The notes beneath the pieces were generated by a model. It had not been told where the DNA came from and searched no databases. It saw only the letters and a list, made by a program, of their open reading frames with translations. This document shows, piece by piece, positions 11,413 to 21,763 of a DNA stretch of 64,000 bases. The first letter of the stretch is position 1. Each line of letters starts with the position of its first letter. Where the stretch lies: NCBI RefSeq assembly GCF_030445035.2, contig NC_080677.1, positions 26,547,513 through 26,611,512 on the forward strand. The letters are read 5' to 3'. This DNA comes from Dasypus novemcinctus. Taxonomy: Eukaryota; Chordata; Mammalia; Cingulata; Dasypodidae. The translations under genes were made by a program, and so were the position numbers.

Positions 11413-11826
11413 GGAACAGAGACTTGGCCCAGTGGATAGGGCGTCCGCCTGCCACATGGGAGGTCTGCGGTTCAAACCCCGGGCCTCCTTGACCCGTGTG
11501 GAGCTGGCCCATGTGCAGTGCTGATGCGCACAGGGAGTGCCCCACCACGCCGAGGTGTCCCTGATCCCCACGCACAAGGAGTGCCCCCCATGAGGAGAGC
11601 CGCCCAGCACGAAAGAAAGTGCAGCCTGCCCAGGAATGGCGCCGCACACACGGAGAGCTGACACAGCAAAATGAAGCAAGAAAAAGAAACACAGATTCCC
11701 GTGCCGCTGACAACAACAGAAGCGGACAAAGAAGACGCAGCAAACAGACACAGAGAACAGACAACCAGGGTGGGGGGGGGGGGGGAAGGGGAGAGAAATA
11801 AATAATAAAATAAATCTTTAAAAAAA
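11413..11826 (+). mobile_element. DAS-III-like SINE, full length
   Basis: Head at ~11,413 (ACAGAGACTTGGCCCAGTGG), B box at ~11,471, body, a G-run at 11,770-11,785 and tail ending TAAATCTTTAAAAAA. A short imperfect duplication (AGCTAG) may be the target site. Confidence 0.88.
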
Positions 11827-12424
11827 GAGAGAGCTAGAAGGGAGACTTTAGTAATTCAGGTTCCCTTACCTGATGGTAGGTGGCCATCGACCTTCAGATG
11901 ATCAATTCAGAAACTACCAGACAATTTTGTCTTCATCGCCAAATTGTTTGAGAAAAATAATGAGAAAGAAAATCTTCTTCCTACCCAGGAAACCTCTTCA
12001 CAAAGATAGAAGAGTAAGAAAAACAATTTTATTATTGAACGAACATTAAAGGAGACAGGCAATCTGCTAAAGAGATCGCTGAGATAGAAATCTCACTCTT
12101 CTTTATCATTGAGCAGATACTACTCATTACATACATGTTGTGACAAACCATAACTAGTCCTCAAAGGAGAAGACTTGACAGCACCATTTGACACACATAG
12201 TTCATCTTAAATTAAATTCATCTGGTTATTGAGGTGGCGTTTGTGTTTGTTAATTGTCTGTATCCAAAGGAATAATAAAGCCTGTCATAGTTTCTGACAG
12301 GTAGATGGTTTGAATTTGGAGCTAGGCACCTCAGTTAAACTCCCTTGGAAATGGGGAGAGGCGGGTGCTAACCTCTTTGATGTTTACATTTCAAAGAGCT
12401 GGGTCCGAGGTCTTTGAGGTGTAC
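11827..12424. other. No feature seen
   Basis: About 600 bp of AT-rich, apparently single-copy DNA. I found no coding frame, splice-flanked exon, tandem repeat or recognisable mobile element in it. Confidence 0.5.
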
Positions 12425-12680
12425 CATATATAGTACGATTCAATTTGCATAAAATGTAAAAATAAATAAATCTATAGAGACAGAATTAGATCAGTGGTTA
12501 TGTAGGGCTGGGGAAAGATAACGGGATTGAGAGGTGACTGCTAAAGTGAATGGGATTTTTCTTTTTGGAGAAATGAAAATGTTCTAAAATTGATTGTGAT
12601 GAAGCCATTGAGTATATACTTTGGATGGAATATATGATATGTGAATACATCTCCATAACACTGCTTTTTAAAAAAAAGAT
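12425..12680 (+). repeat. L1 3'UTR tail, sense
   Basis: TCAGTGGTTATGTAGGGCTG and the later AATGAAAATGTTCTAAAATTG / GATATGTGAATACATCTCC blocks match the L1 3'UTR of 9020-9640. It ends in an A-run at 12,665-12,678. 5'-truncated insertion. Confidence 0.75.
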
Positions 12681-12944
12681 GCCGACAATCCCAGCCTCAG
12701 TATGGACAAAATTCCCATTCCATCCCTCCCCCAAAAGGCTTATTTAGTTTTTTTTAAAGATTTAGGTACATCTCAAAGGGTTAGAGGAAGGATTTACAGT
12801 GACGGGATTTAGAAAGAATGTTTTAAGAAGAGAGAAGGGGGTCTCTCTCCCTTCTTGCACCAGGGAAAACATTTTTCCCCCATGTGTATTTACCCTAACA
12901 ACTGAATGGAACTCTAGAAAAAGTTCCAGTATCTTTCTGCACTT

Positions 12945-13168
12945 TTAAAAAAAATCTCCTCCCCCCTTTGTGGCTTTTCGCACGCTGTCTGCTCTGTGTC
13001 CATTCGCTGCACAGTCTTCTGTGTTTTTGCTTGTCCCCCTTTTTTGTTAGGTCCGCGCTCTGCGGCATACGTGGGTGACCCTGCCTTCACAAGGAGGCCC
13101 CGGGACACGAGCCCAGGGCCTCCATTTGGTAGACGGGAGCCCAACTGATTGAGCCACAGCTGTTTCCC
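12945..13168 (-). mobile_element. Divergent short DAS-type SINE, antisense
   Basis: Only ~220 bp: a TGTCTGCTCTGTGTCCATTC block, a body that differs from the common one (TTGTTAGGTCCGCGCTCTGC), a tRNA-like region around 13,110-13,160, and a head ending GAGCCACAGCTGTTTCCC at 13,168. Its middle is unlike the other copies, so it is either a separate subfamily or an internally rearranged copy. Confidence 0.7.
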
Positions 13169-13184
13169 ATTTCTGTGCTTTTTT

Positions 13185-13640
13185 TTTTTTTTTCAGTTTT
13201 TAATTATTTTTTTCAATTTTTAAAAGCTTTAGATTGTATAAATGTTACATAAAAAATATAAGGCAAGAAAGAAATGAAAAAAGAAAACAACAACAACAAA
13301 AAATAAGGGATTCCTATATGCTCCACTCCCTCCTCCTGCCACACTTTCCCACATCACCAACATGCCTCGTTAGTGGGTACATTTGCTACAATTAATGAAC
13401 ACATATTGAAGCATTGCTACTAACTATGGGTTACAGTTTACATTATAGTTTACACTCTGCCCCAAACAAATTTGCAACATATAAAATGGCCTGTATCTGT
13501 CATACAGGCCTACTCTTATTTTTTTATGGTACAACACTGGCATTATTGGTGAGATTAAAATACTGGTAGTCATGGCCAAATGCATTAGGACATTGAGTTA
13601 AGAGCCTCCTATTAAAAAGCTATAAATGAAATCAACTAGC
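13185..13640 (-). repeat. Old L1 3'UTR end, antisense
   Basis: T-rich at 13,178-13,210, then TGTTACATAAAAAATATAAG and CTATATGCTCCACTCCCTCC, diverged counterparts of the L1 3' terminal module also seen at 20,396 and 39,673. Non-coding. Confidence 0.65.
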
Positions 13641-14440
13641 AAACAAAATGTTCCCTTTTTCACAAATATTATTTGCTTATTATGGCAATTCCATACCAAA
13701 TTTAAAAAAATAAGATATGGTGGGAAATAACACTACCCTAGTGACCTCCGCCTGGGAACTCATGTTCATAATGTTTAGTTTCCTCTTCACGCCAACCCAT
13801 ACTTTTATGATGTCCATTTGTTGTCTCTTAGGGGATACCACAGGCCCTTTTATAAAATAGATTTTTGCTTACTATCTGTTATTTAGTTCTTCCATCAGTT
13901 TGCCTTGAAACATTTTACTCTATTATGTTACCTTGTTCCTTTATTCCAAAGTTACTCCCTTTTCACTTATGTAGTGGAGTTCAAATTAGTATGGCTCATG
14001 TACATCGGTGCTTACTTGTTCACTTTCAATAAACCTCAACTTTATACGTAAACTTTTTTTTTCTTTTTTCTTAAGACTATTAAAAAAGGCAGTCTAAAGG
14101 CCAGAGGCATTTTGTGTGATCTATTTATCTTTTTTAAAAAATAGAATTATAGAAAAAAAAAAGGTCTAAGAAAAAATAAATATTAGAGGCGGCTAGCAGA
14201 TTAAGTAATTTTGCCTCCCATTGGCCTTTGTCTTTAGGTAGGATTATCTTTTGTTATTCACTGTGGGCCGATAAGGGTGCCAGATGATTCAGATGCCAAC
14301 GAGATGCCAGAGCGCGCTAAGCCTCACCTCGAGTACTGGGGTGGGGAATGGGATTTTAACCTCCGCAGAAAGGAAGGCGATTAGGAGGTAGAGGCTTTGC
14401 GCCACCTCTGGCCAGCCCCACCTTGCACACCTAAGCCCCT
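13640..14440. other. No feature seen (CpG-island upstream flank)
   Basis: AT-rich DNA leading into the CpG island. A CCAAT-type box (CCCATTGGCC) lies at 14,218-14,227 but is too far from the GC-rich core to call functional. No coding frame is convincing. Confidence 0.4.
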
Positions 14441-15425
14441 CGCGGGCTGCTGAGTGCGTTACACTGGGTGGGCAGTGGATCCACCCAGCAGGTCTACCTG
14501 ATGAAACCCTACGTAAACTCGGATTCTTCAGACTCAGACATTCTTCCAAGATTGGTAGCACTCGTCTTGAGCTCTGACCGCGCTTGGAAAGAGCTGCGAA
14601 GGTTGCGTATGAGACCGAACCGGACTCGCCCCCTTGGTTGCTTGTTTTGAGCTTTTTCTGACTTCGATCCCTCCACGGAAAGTGGGTAAGTGAAGCGCTT
14701 GCACTGAGTCTTGCTATGGAGTGGGAATCCCCCGACTTTGGCACCGGCTCCGGGAGAGCTCGCGCTTGTTCTGCTGGAAGAGCGGGCCCGCGGGCGCGCG
14801 GCGGGGCGAGGGGACGCGCGCGGCGGGGGCGAGGGGACGAGGCGGGGGCGAGGGGACGCGCGCGGCGGGGGTCCCGGGGCCACCGCGGCGCGGAGGGGCC
14901 CTGCCCAGGCCGCCGCCGGAACTGCGGGCCGCGGGGTCGCGCGCGCAGGGCGCGGTGCTGGGGGTGCGGGCTGGGCCGGCGTTCGGGGTAGCGGGAGGGC
15001 TCCCGCCTGAGGGTGCTCGAGGGGGGAGGGAAGGTGGTCGCTGGGCTTGGAGGGGCAGGCGGGGAGGGCGCGGGGGATCAGCGCGGCCGGGATCAAGGCC
15101 CCACCGGGTGGAGGCCCTGAGCGCTGCGCCCTGGAGTTTGGGGGCCGGGAGCGGGTCTCCTCAGGCCACTCCGGGGGTGTCAGTCTTCCCGCGTTGCCAC
15201 TGCTCTGCAGGGGAGACTAACTGGGGACTCACCGGAGCTCCCGGGGGCGGGGGGCGCCCCAGTCCTGAGCGCGGTGGCTCTGCACAGCCTGGGGCGGCGC
15301 CCTGGCTCCCGAGCCCCGACGCGCGGAGTCGCGGGAAGCCGCCCGGCAGGTCTGCGTTCAGAAGGGGAGCTGGGGTGACTCGGCTACCTTCGCAGCATTT
15401 CACAGCGAAGAACGTAAAAGTTCCT
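14440..15425. promoter_or_regulatory. CpG island, probable promoter
   Basis: A sharp GC- and CpG-dense island stands out in an otherwise CpG-poor window, densest from 14,740 to 15,080, with several GC boxes (for example GGGGGCGGGGGGCGCCC at ~15,242). No TATA box. This is the classical signature of a mammalian broad promoter. A strong donor (GTGG|GTAAGT, GT at 14,686) lies at its 5' shoulder on the + strand, so a non-coding first exon ending at 14,685 is plausible, with the densest CpG in the start of intron 1. The nearest coding exons downstream on the same strand are at 22-25 kb. A divergent minus-strand transcript cannot be excluded. Confidence 0.8.
14797..14872 (+). repeat. GC-rich minisatellite inside the CpG island
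   Basis: About three imperfect units of 19-23 bp, each built around GGCGAGGGGACG with CGCGCGGCGGG linkers. The run is G-rich on the + strand and predicted to be G-quadruplex-prone. Such tandem GC arrays often vary in length between individuals. Confidence 0.75.
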
Positions 15426-15494
15426 TTCTAAACGTTTCTTTCAGCCTAGAAAATGGTGTCAACACCGGGAAACTCAGACTTTGACTGCAGCAAC

Positions 15495-15925
15495 GCCAGT
15501 CCCTTTATTTTATTTTATTTTATTTTATTGACTTTGTAATAATATTACATTAAAAATATATATGTGAGGTCCCATTCAATCCCACCCCCCCACCCCACCT
15601 CTCCCCCCCCCCCCCCAGCAACACTCCCTCCCATCATCATGACACATCCATTGGATTTGGTAAGTACATCTTTGGGCACCTCTGCACCTCATAGACAATG
15701 GTCCACATCATGGCCCATACTCTCCCCCATTCCATCCAGTGGGCCCTGTGAGGATATACAATGTCCGGTGATTGCCTCTGAAGCACCATCCAGGGCAGCT
15801 CCATGTCCCAAAGATGCCTCCACCTCTCATCTCTTCCTGCCTTTCCCCATACCCATCAGCCACCATGTCCACTTTTCCCAATCCAATGCCACCTCTTCTA
15901 TGTGGCCAGTCCCTTTTTTTATGTG
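15495..15925 (-). mobile_element. 5'-truncated L1 3'UTR end, antisense
   Basis: (TTTTA)n at 15,500-15,530 is the A-rich tail on the minus strand. The collinear 3'UTR blocks (TAATATTACATTAAAAATAT, GACACATCCATTGGATTTGG, CAATGGTCCACATCATGGCC, CAATGTCCGGTGATTGCC) match 52,080-52,450. It ends abruptly near 15,925. Confidence 0.88.
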
Positions 15926-16640
15926 CACTCGATCCATCATCCTGACCTGGATCTGTGGTACCAGATTCCTTTCCATGATCACCCGTTCTACATGCGTGGG
16001 GCAGGTAAGGACTGAAGTTTCATTGGCTTGAGGGACACGCCCATCAACTCCTACCCCCTCTGCCTCCCAGCAAATGCTGGGTCATTTCCTGATACTTTTA
16101 TTCATTATCTCCCTTCTCTGTCTGTCCCTGAAGCAAGGATTATGACTAGAGATACAACCACAGGAGGTACTGATCTCTTCCTTAACAAGAGAGGAAACAG
16201 GCGGGGAGAGGCAGTGATTAGCCCAGGGTGGCAAAGAATCCCATCACTATGTTCCGAGATTGGTCTGATTGGTGGGGGCACCATACTTAGAGCTCCTATC
16301 CAGTGTAATGTTTCAACAAGACCTAAGAGTTCTAAAAACTACCATATAGAAATCCAAAAAGGACTTTGAGGAATGACAACCAAGGCTTTAGAAAATTCTT
16401 AGAAGGTGCACTTAATATTCAGGATTTTTTTTTTTTAGTTACAGTGGTTTGCTGCAAGGGGAAGGGGCTACAGATAGATTTTAAGGGAAGAAGATATAAG
16501 AGCAACTCCAGGGAAATATCAGTGATCTTCCTGTCTCACTCACCCAGTAGCAAAGACTGGAATTTAATCTTCTGTATGGCCTGGGCAGATAAAGCATGTT
16601 TCTCATTTATGTAGCTTTTCCAAGTAGAAAAGGTGGGGTA
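15925..16640. other. Unassigned DNA
   Basis: No gene recognised. A GAGGAAACAGGCGGGGAGAG / GATTAGCCCAGGGTGGC stretch (16,189-16,233) weakly recalls MIR/L2 'gaaactgaggc..gcccaaggtc' sequence, but the match is too short to call. Confidence 0.35.
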
Positions 16641-16659
16641 AGGAGTTGATTAGTCCCTG

Positions 16660-16795
16660 GTCCCAGCTGGGAAGAGGAAGTTTTAAGTCCTTCAGGAGCT
16701 GTTGGTGGCAGCTGTGACTGGGAAATATCTGAGGCAAAACATATTTCTACTTTAAACATTCTTTGAATTAAAGAACTATGATTCTTCACTTTGCA
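16660..16795 (-). repeat. Arm of an inverted duplication (partner at 21,508-21,655)
   Basis: Read on the minus strand, this segment carries TAATTCAAAGAATGTTTAAA, then TAGAAATATG, then CTTCCTCTTCCCAGCTGG, in the same order and spacing as the + strand at 21,539-21,655. The two arms are ~5 kb apart, in opposite orientation, roughly 75-80% alike by eye, with small indels. They are either two copies of an unnamed old dispersed repeat or a local inverted duplication. Confidence 0.75.
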
Positions 16796-16974
16796 TTCAA
16801 CTACTGCTTATCCACATTTTTAAAGCTTTATATTTTGAGGTATTTTCAATCTTATAGAAGAGTTTGAAAGCTAATACAGCAACCTAGCAGAAAATTCCAA
16901 TATACCTACCCTGATACCTAAAATTTTCCAGCTTTAATGTTTTGCCACATTTGTTCTCATTCTTTCTTCTAAAC

Positions 16975-17623
16975 CAGGGGTCTTAACCTTTTTTGTTCCA
17001 TGGACCCCTTCTCAGAATATAGGGACAAAAGTTTTTATGACATTCAAAATTGGCATGTCTTTAAATTAAATATTAGGATTATTCGAAATTATGTTTTCCA
17101 ACTTTCCCATAATTTCAATACCTGATAACCTAACACGATTTGACATCTGTTCAGTCATTTTTAGGAAACATTTAGAAATCTCGAGTTTTCCCACAGCATC
17201 ATAAAACCATCACTTGTGCTGACCCTGTGATTTATCCTCATGAAATGGCACCCTATACTTCAAAAGATCAAAGACACTGCTCGGAACATCTGTTTTTTAC
17301 CTATTCTCTGTTGCCACATAGTTGGCCGACTGCTTCATACAATAGTTTGTACACAGCAGGACTGTGATCACATGTCTAGCATCAGGTCTAGCAACTGTAA
17401 TTTCAAAGTGGATGAGCTTAAGCAATTTTCTAAGATAGGAAACAACTGTAATGTGATATGAAATGAATACTACTGTAATTTATTGCATACATTCATAAGT
17501 GAAGGAAATGCTAGATTTCATTTAGAGGTCAGAGAAAATATAAGTTGATTTTTTTCAATTCAAACTCATGGACCCCCTGAAATCTTTCCATGGACCCTCA
17601 ACGAGTCTGATTAAGAACCTCTG
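16975..17623. mobile_element. Old hAT-type non-autonomous DNA transposon
   Basis: Terminal inverted repeats are visible: CAGGGGTCTTAACC at 16,975 and its near-complement (GATTAAGAACCTCTG) ending at 17,623, with internal CCATGGACCCC motifs next to both ends. Length ~650 bp, no transposase frame. The ends match the common mammalian hAT/Charlie-derived sequence 'CAGGGGTTCTTAACC'. A matching 8-bp target duplication is not clear. Confidence 0.7.
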
Positions 17624-17639
17624 CAAACCTTTGAGAGCT

Positions 17640-18365
17640 TGCATACATCGGACTCTTAAAACACTTACCTCCATGTATATTTCCAAAGAATGAGGTTATT
17701 CCCTTATGTAACCACCTTATATAAGTAGGTATTTCCCAATCCCTATCCCTGCGCCTGGTGCCCTGTATTCTTTCTGAAGTCTGTGAATCTACATATATTA
17801 TTTCATATATTTCAGGTCATACAGTATATGTCCTGATGTATCTGGCTTATTTCACTCAACATGATGTCTTCAAGGTTCATCCATGTAACATGAGCCAGCA
17901 CTTCGTTTCTTTTTACAGCTGAAATAGTCCATTGTACATACCACATTTGTTTAGCCTTTCATCTGTTGATGGACATTTGGGTTGCTTCCACCTTTTGGCT
18001 ACTGTAACGCTTCTCTGAACATAGGTGTGCAAATATCTGTCCTTGCTTTCAATTCTTTTGGGTGTATACTTAAAAAAAAAAAAAAGCAATAGAATTGCTT
18101 TATGAATAAAATTACCGCAGTGGCTGCACCATTTTGCATTCCCATCAACAATGCTGGAGGATTCCTGTTTCTCCACATCCTTGACAAAACTTGTAATTTT
18201 CCAGTTTTTTAAAATAGTCATCCTAGTGGATGTGAACTGATATGTCATTATGGTTTTGGTTTGGATTTCTGATGTCGAGCAGCTCTGCTTGTGCTTATTG
18301 GCCATTTATATGTCTTTGGAGAAATGCCTATTGAAACCCTTTGCCCATTTTTTCTTCCAATAAGT
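17640..18365 (-). repeat. Old L1 ORF2 3' end and 3'UTR, antisense
   Basis: On the minus strand the order is the ORF2 C-terminal region (18,330 to ~17,870), then 3'UTR. Readable pieces include REMQ-like SEIQTKTIMTYQ and RNRNPPALLMGMQNGAATAV at 17,999-18,305. Numerous stops show it is ancient. Confidence 0.8.
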
Positions 18366-18369
18366 GGGG

Positions 18370-18430
18370 GTGGGGGTGTCACTAACCAGGGTGGGGGGAG
18401 AGAAATAAATAAAAAATATTAAAAATAAAC
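18370..18430 (+). repeat. DAS-type SINE tail fragment
   Basis: AACCAGGGTGGGGGGAGAGA and AATAAATAAAAAATATTAAA is the terminal ~55 bp of the SINE, 5'-truncated at the junction with the L1 remnant. Confidence 0.6.
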
Positions 18431-18439
18431 CAAAAAACC

Positions 18440-18705
18440 AGAACTATAAAACCAGAAGAAAACAGAGGGGATTAACTTCATGACATTGTATTAAGCAATA
18501 TATTAGGTTTTACACCAAAAACACGACAAAGAAAACTAGATAAATTTAAATTTTGTACATTAAAAAAATTTTAATTTAAGATGAAGACAACAGAATGGGA
18601 GAAATAAACCTTATCTGATAAGGGTTTATAATCCAGAATACACAATTTGTCCTACAACTCAACAAAAAGATAAACACCCAATTAGAAAATGGGCAAAGAA
18701 CTTCG
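18440..18705 (+). repeat. L1 ORF2 fragment, sense
   Basis: Degenerate nucleotide form of the ORF2 segment that reads 'kdf...' to 'NNKKTNDPI' in intact copies: ACAGAATGGGAGAAATA, TTATCTGATAAGGGTTTATA, CAACTCAACAAAAAGATAAA. It lies in opposite orientation to the L1 at 19,217. Confidence 0.7.
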
Positions 18706-19034
18706 GATCTTACACAGGCAACTGGGACGAGGGTCACATTGAGTTGCAAGTGGCTTCAGGGGTGCTTTTAAGAGGCAGCACCATGACAGAAGACCAATAC
18801 CAAAATCAAGAATGACATTGACAGCTGTTTTTCCCCAACCAGAACCAGAGCAGAAATGGTACTGCCAAAGCTAACTGGAATTCTACCACGGTTAGAAAAC
18901 AATGCTTGCTAGAAGGGATGATGGCTCCCTGTGTGAACGGTACTGGCATAAGTTGCCCCCTGCTCCACATGTCCGCCACAGAGCAGAAGGCGCATTTCCT
19001 GGGAAGATCTGAACCCCATTTCTTCTCTTTTCTC
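18706..19034. other. Unassigned ~330 bp between L1 and SINE pieces
   Basis: Not recognisable as a mobile element. It is more GC-rich than its neighbours and could be a fragment of an unidentified processed transcript, but I see no frame I can name. A minus-strand frame through it (18,806-19,231) runs on into the SINE and has no domain. Confidence 0.3.
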
Positions 19035-19216
19035 TGTCCTCCCAAGGAGGCTCCCCTACGCGGGGGACGCCCCTGCGTGGCAGGGCACTCCTTGCGCTCA
19101 TCAGCACTGAGAGTGGGCCAGCTCACCACACGGGTCAGGAGGCCCTGGGTTTGAACCCTGGACCTCCCATGTGGTAGGTAGATGCTCTGTCCATTGAGCC
19201 AAATCCTCTTCCCTAT
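19035..19216 (-). mobile_element. DAS-type SINE, 5' half only, antisense
   Basis: The head and first body block are present (GGAGGCTCCCCTACGCGGGG to GAGCCAAATCCTCTTCCC). The body 3' part and the A tail are absent, so the element was cut after insertion, probably by the rearrangement that brought 18,706-19,034 next to it. Confidence 0.8.
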
Positions 19217-20345
19217 AGTTCTGGTTTTCATATTTAGATCTTTGGTTCATTTTGAGTTTTTGTACTTGGCATGAGTTAGGTGTCTTCTTTCATTTGCATG
19301 TGAATATTGTAGTTTTCCCAGCACCATTTGATAAGGAGACTTATTTCCTCAATGCATGCACTTGACACTCTTGACAAAAAGTTGATTGGCCATGATGGGA
19401 GGCTTTATTTCTGAACATTCAGTTTGATTCCTTTGGTCTTTATCTGTCCTTATGCCAGAACCATACAGTTTTCATTACTATAGGTTTGTAATAAGTTTGG
19501 AAATCAGGAAATGTGAGTCTTCTAACTTTATTTTTTTTCAGGATGCTTTCGGCTATTTGAGACCTCTTACTCTTCCATATAAACTTGGAATATAATGATT
19601 GGTTGTTGTTTGTTTTTTCATTTGTGTGAGGAAGGCTGTTGGAATTTTGTGATTGTGTTGAACCTGTCAATACAATACTATTCATAGTGATCTACATCTT
19701 GATATTAAGTCTTCTATTCATGAATAAAACATGTCTTTTAATTTATTTAGTTCCAAGAGCAGTGTTTTATAGTTCTCAGTGTTCAAGTTTTTTGCCTCCT
19801 TGGTTAAAATGTTTTCCTTATTAGAGAAGTTATGTGTTTGTAGAACAATTACACATACAATATAGGATTCTCTTACTGCATTGATGTGAAACATTTGTTA
19901 CAATTGATAGCACATTTTTATAATGTACTAACTATAGTCCATGGTTTAGCTTAGACCTCATTGTTTTCTGTTGTGTAGTTCCATGGCTTTTTAAAAATAT
20001 TTGTATTCTCTTACTGTATATACAATCTAACATTTCCCATTGTAATCACATTCAGGTTTATTTCAATTCTGTTATTTACACTCACTGATAACCATCATCA
20101 CCAGCTATTACAATTTTTCCATTATTCCAAACAGGAATTTTGTATATTTTAAGCCTTAACTTCCCATTCCCTATCTCCACCTCACCTCCTGGTAACCTAT
20201 ATTCTAGATTCTGAGTCTGGGTTTGTTTATTCTAATTGTTTCAAAACAGTGAGGTCACATAGTATTGTCCTTTTTTATCTGGCTTATTTCAATCAACATG
20301 ATACCTTCAGGGTTCATCCATGTTGTCCTTCTAACAGGACTTAAT
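19217..20345 (-). repeat. Old L1 ORF2 and 3'UTR fragments, antisense
   Basis: 19,217-19,830 corresponds on the minus strand to the ORF2 region after RT ([20 protein letters not shown] and [23 protein letters not shown] at 19,440-19,685). 19,830-20,345 is 3'UTR-like and ends with the ORF2 C-terminal region again (TTTCAATCAACATGATACCT), so at least two L1 pieces are joined. No intact frame. Confidence 0.75.
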
Positions 20346-20395
20346 ATTTTTTTTAGTCAATTACATTTATGAATTTATTTTTTAAAAATTTTATT

Positions 20396-20780
20396 ATCTT
20401 TTTTTTAAGATACATAGATCACACAAAATGCTACATTAAAAAATATGAGGCTCCCATATACCCCACTCCCCACACCCCCACTCTCCCACATCGACAACTT
20501 CTTTCATTAGCGTGGTACATACATTGCATTTGAATACATTTTGGAGCACTGCTACAAAGCATGGATTATAATTTATGTTGTAGTTTACACTCTCTCCCAG
20601 TCCAGTGGGTTATGGCAGGATATATACTGTCCTGCATCTGTCCCTGCAATATCATTGAAGACAACTCCAAGTCCCAAAAATGCCCCCAGTCACACCTCTT
20701 TTTTCCCTCTCCCTGCCCTCAGCAACTCCTGTGCCACTGTCTACACATCAATGATATAATTTCTTACATTGCTAGACTCA
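20396..20780 (-). mobile_element. L1 3' terminal segment of a U6-L1 chimeric retroposon
   Basis: T-rich run at 20,395-20,410 (A tail on minus), then the L1 3' module (GATACATAGATCACAC, AAAAAATATGAGGCTCCC, GGATTATAATTTATGTTGTAG, GACAACTCCAAGTCCC) matching 39,710-40,075. On the minus strand this follows directly the 3' end of a U6 snRNA sequence, giving 5'-U6-L1 3'end-A(n)-3'. Confidence 0.82.
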
Positions 20781-20886
20781 AAAAATATATGACACACTTC
20801 ATGAATTTGCATGTCTTCCTTGTGCAGGGGCCATGCAAATCTTTGTATTGTTCCGATTTTAGTATATGTGCTGCCGAAGTGAGCAT
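20781..20886 (-). pseudogene. RNU6P: U6 snRNA pseudogene (5' part of the U6-L1 chimera)
   Basis: The whole ~106-nt U6 sequence is readable on the minus strand. The 5' end is TGCTCACTTCGGCAGCACAT at 20,885 down to 20,866, then ATATACTAAAAT, the ACAGAGA-region counterpart (here shortened and mutated), GCATGGCCCCTGCACAAGGA, GAATTCATGAAG and the terminal U-run at 20,781-20,785. I count roughly a dozen substitutions and a small deletion near 20,840. The ACAGAGA box needed for 5' splice-site pairing is damaged, so it is not a functional snRNA. No upstream PSE/TATA-like promoter was seen. Confidence 0.9.
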
Positions 20887-20929
20887 GAACGTATATCTTT
20901 TCGTGCTATTTTCTGTATCTCATTTCCTT

Positions 20930-21480
20930 TACCTTTTTAGTTTTCAAAAAGCAGTTTTATTCACACAACTTAAAAGCCATCCAAAAGTGTACAATCAGTG
21001 GCTGTCAGTAAAATCAGAGTGTGCTTTCATCACACAATCAATTTTAGGACATTTTCATTGTTCCAAAAAGAAAAACCCCATACCCCTTATTACCCCCCTA
21101 TGACTGACTCTTAGCATCCATATAGCATCTTTGTTACAATTAATGAAGGAATATTAAAATTACTGTTGACTATGGTCTGTAGTTTGCAGGAGGTGAATTT
21201 TTCCCTTATACTACCCTATTACACCTTGTAATAGTGACATATGTTGTTTCTATTCTAGTTCATGGAAGAATCTTCTTAAATTTGTACATTCATATTCCAC
21301 AGCAAGGTTCACTATGTTATATAGTCCCATGTTTCTTCCTTTAGCTTTTCTTCTAGCAGCATACGTGACCCTAAACTTGCCCTTTCAATCGCAATAACAC
21401 ACGCTTCAGCTCTGTTAAATTACACTCATGATAACGTGCTAGCTACCATCACCTCTATCCAAATATTTCCAAATGTAAAG
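20930..21480 (-). repeat. Old L1 3'UTR, antisense
   Basis: AGCAGTTTTATTCACACAAC, GTGTACAATCAGTGGCTGTC and CAAAAAGAAAAACCCCATA blocks match (diverged) 37,975-38,580. It is the 3'UTR of the same older L1 class as the 38-43 kb element. Non-coding. Confidence 0.7.
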
Positions 21481-21507
21481 CTTTATAAAAATGTGGAGCA
21501 TGGTGGT

Positions 21508-21655
21508 TGAATAACAGCAAGTGGAAGAATCCTGGCCCTCTAATTCAAAGAATGTTTAAAATAGAAATATGTAGATTTGTCTCAGCTATTTCCTAGTCAC
21601 CAATAACTCTTGAAGTACTTTAAAAAAACTCCTCTTCCCAGCTGGAATTTAATAC
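21508..21655 (+). repeat. Arm of an inverted duplication (partner at 16,660-16,795)
   Basis: The + strand shows TAATTCAAAGAATGTTTAAA at 21,541, TAGAAATATG, a TCTCAG..TATTTCC block and CTCCTCTTCCCAGCTGG, each present in the same order on the minus strand of the partner. It lies ~100 bp upstream of the first candidate exon of the host gene, so it could be an old exonic or regulatory sequence as well as a repeat. Confidence 0.75.
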
Positions 21656-21763
21656 GATCAACTTCAGCTCAGGGAGTAATTCCCTCATGAACCCTGACTT
21701 AAATATAACCATCCATTCATTTATGTGCTTAATTGTTCGGTTTTAGTTTCATTTTTTTTTCAG

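Noticed and set aside
14721..15431. 236-codon frame across the CpG island, with overlapping long frames on both strands
   Set aside because: Very high GC removes stop codons in all frames. The product is low-complexity G/R/A/P with no domain, and opposite-strand frames are equally long. Treated as promoter DNA.
18706..19034. Possible processed pseudogene
   Set aside because: No protein frame or A tail could be identified, so it is left as unassigned DNA.
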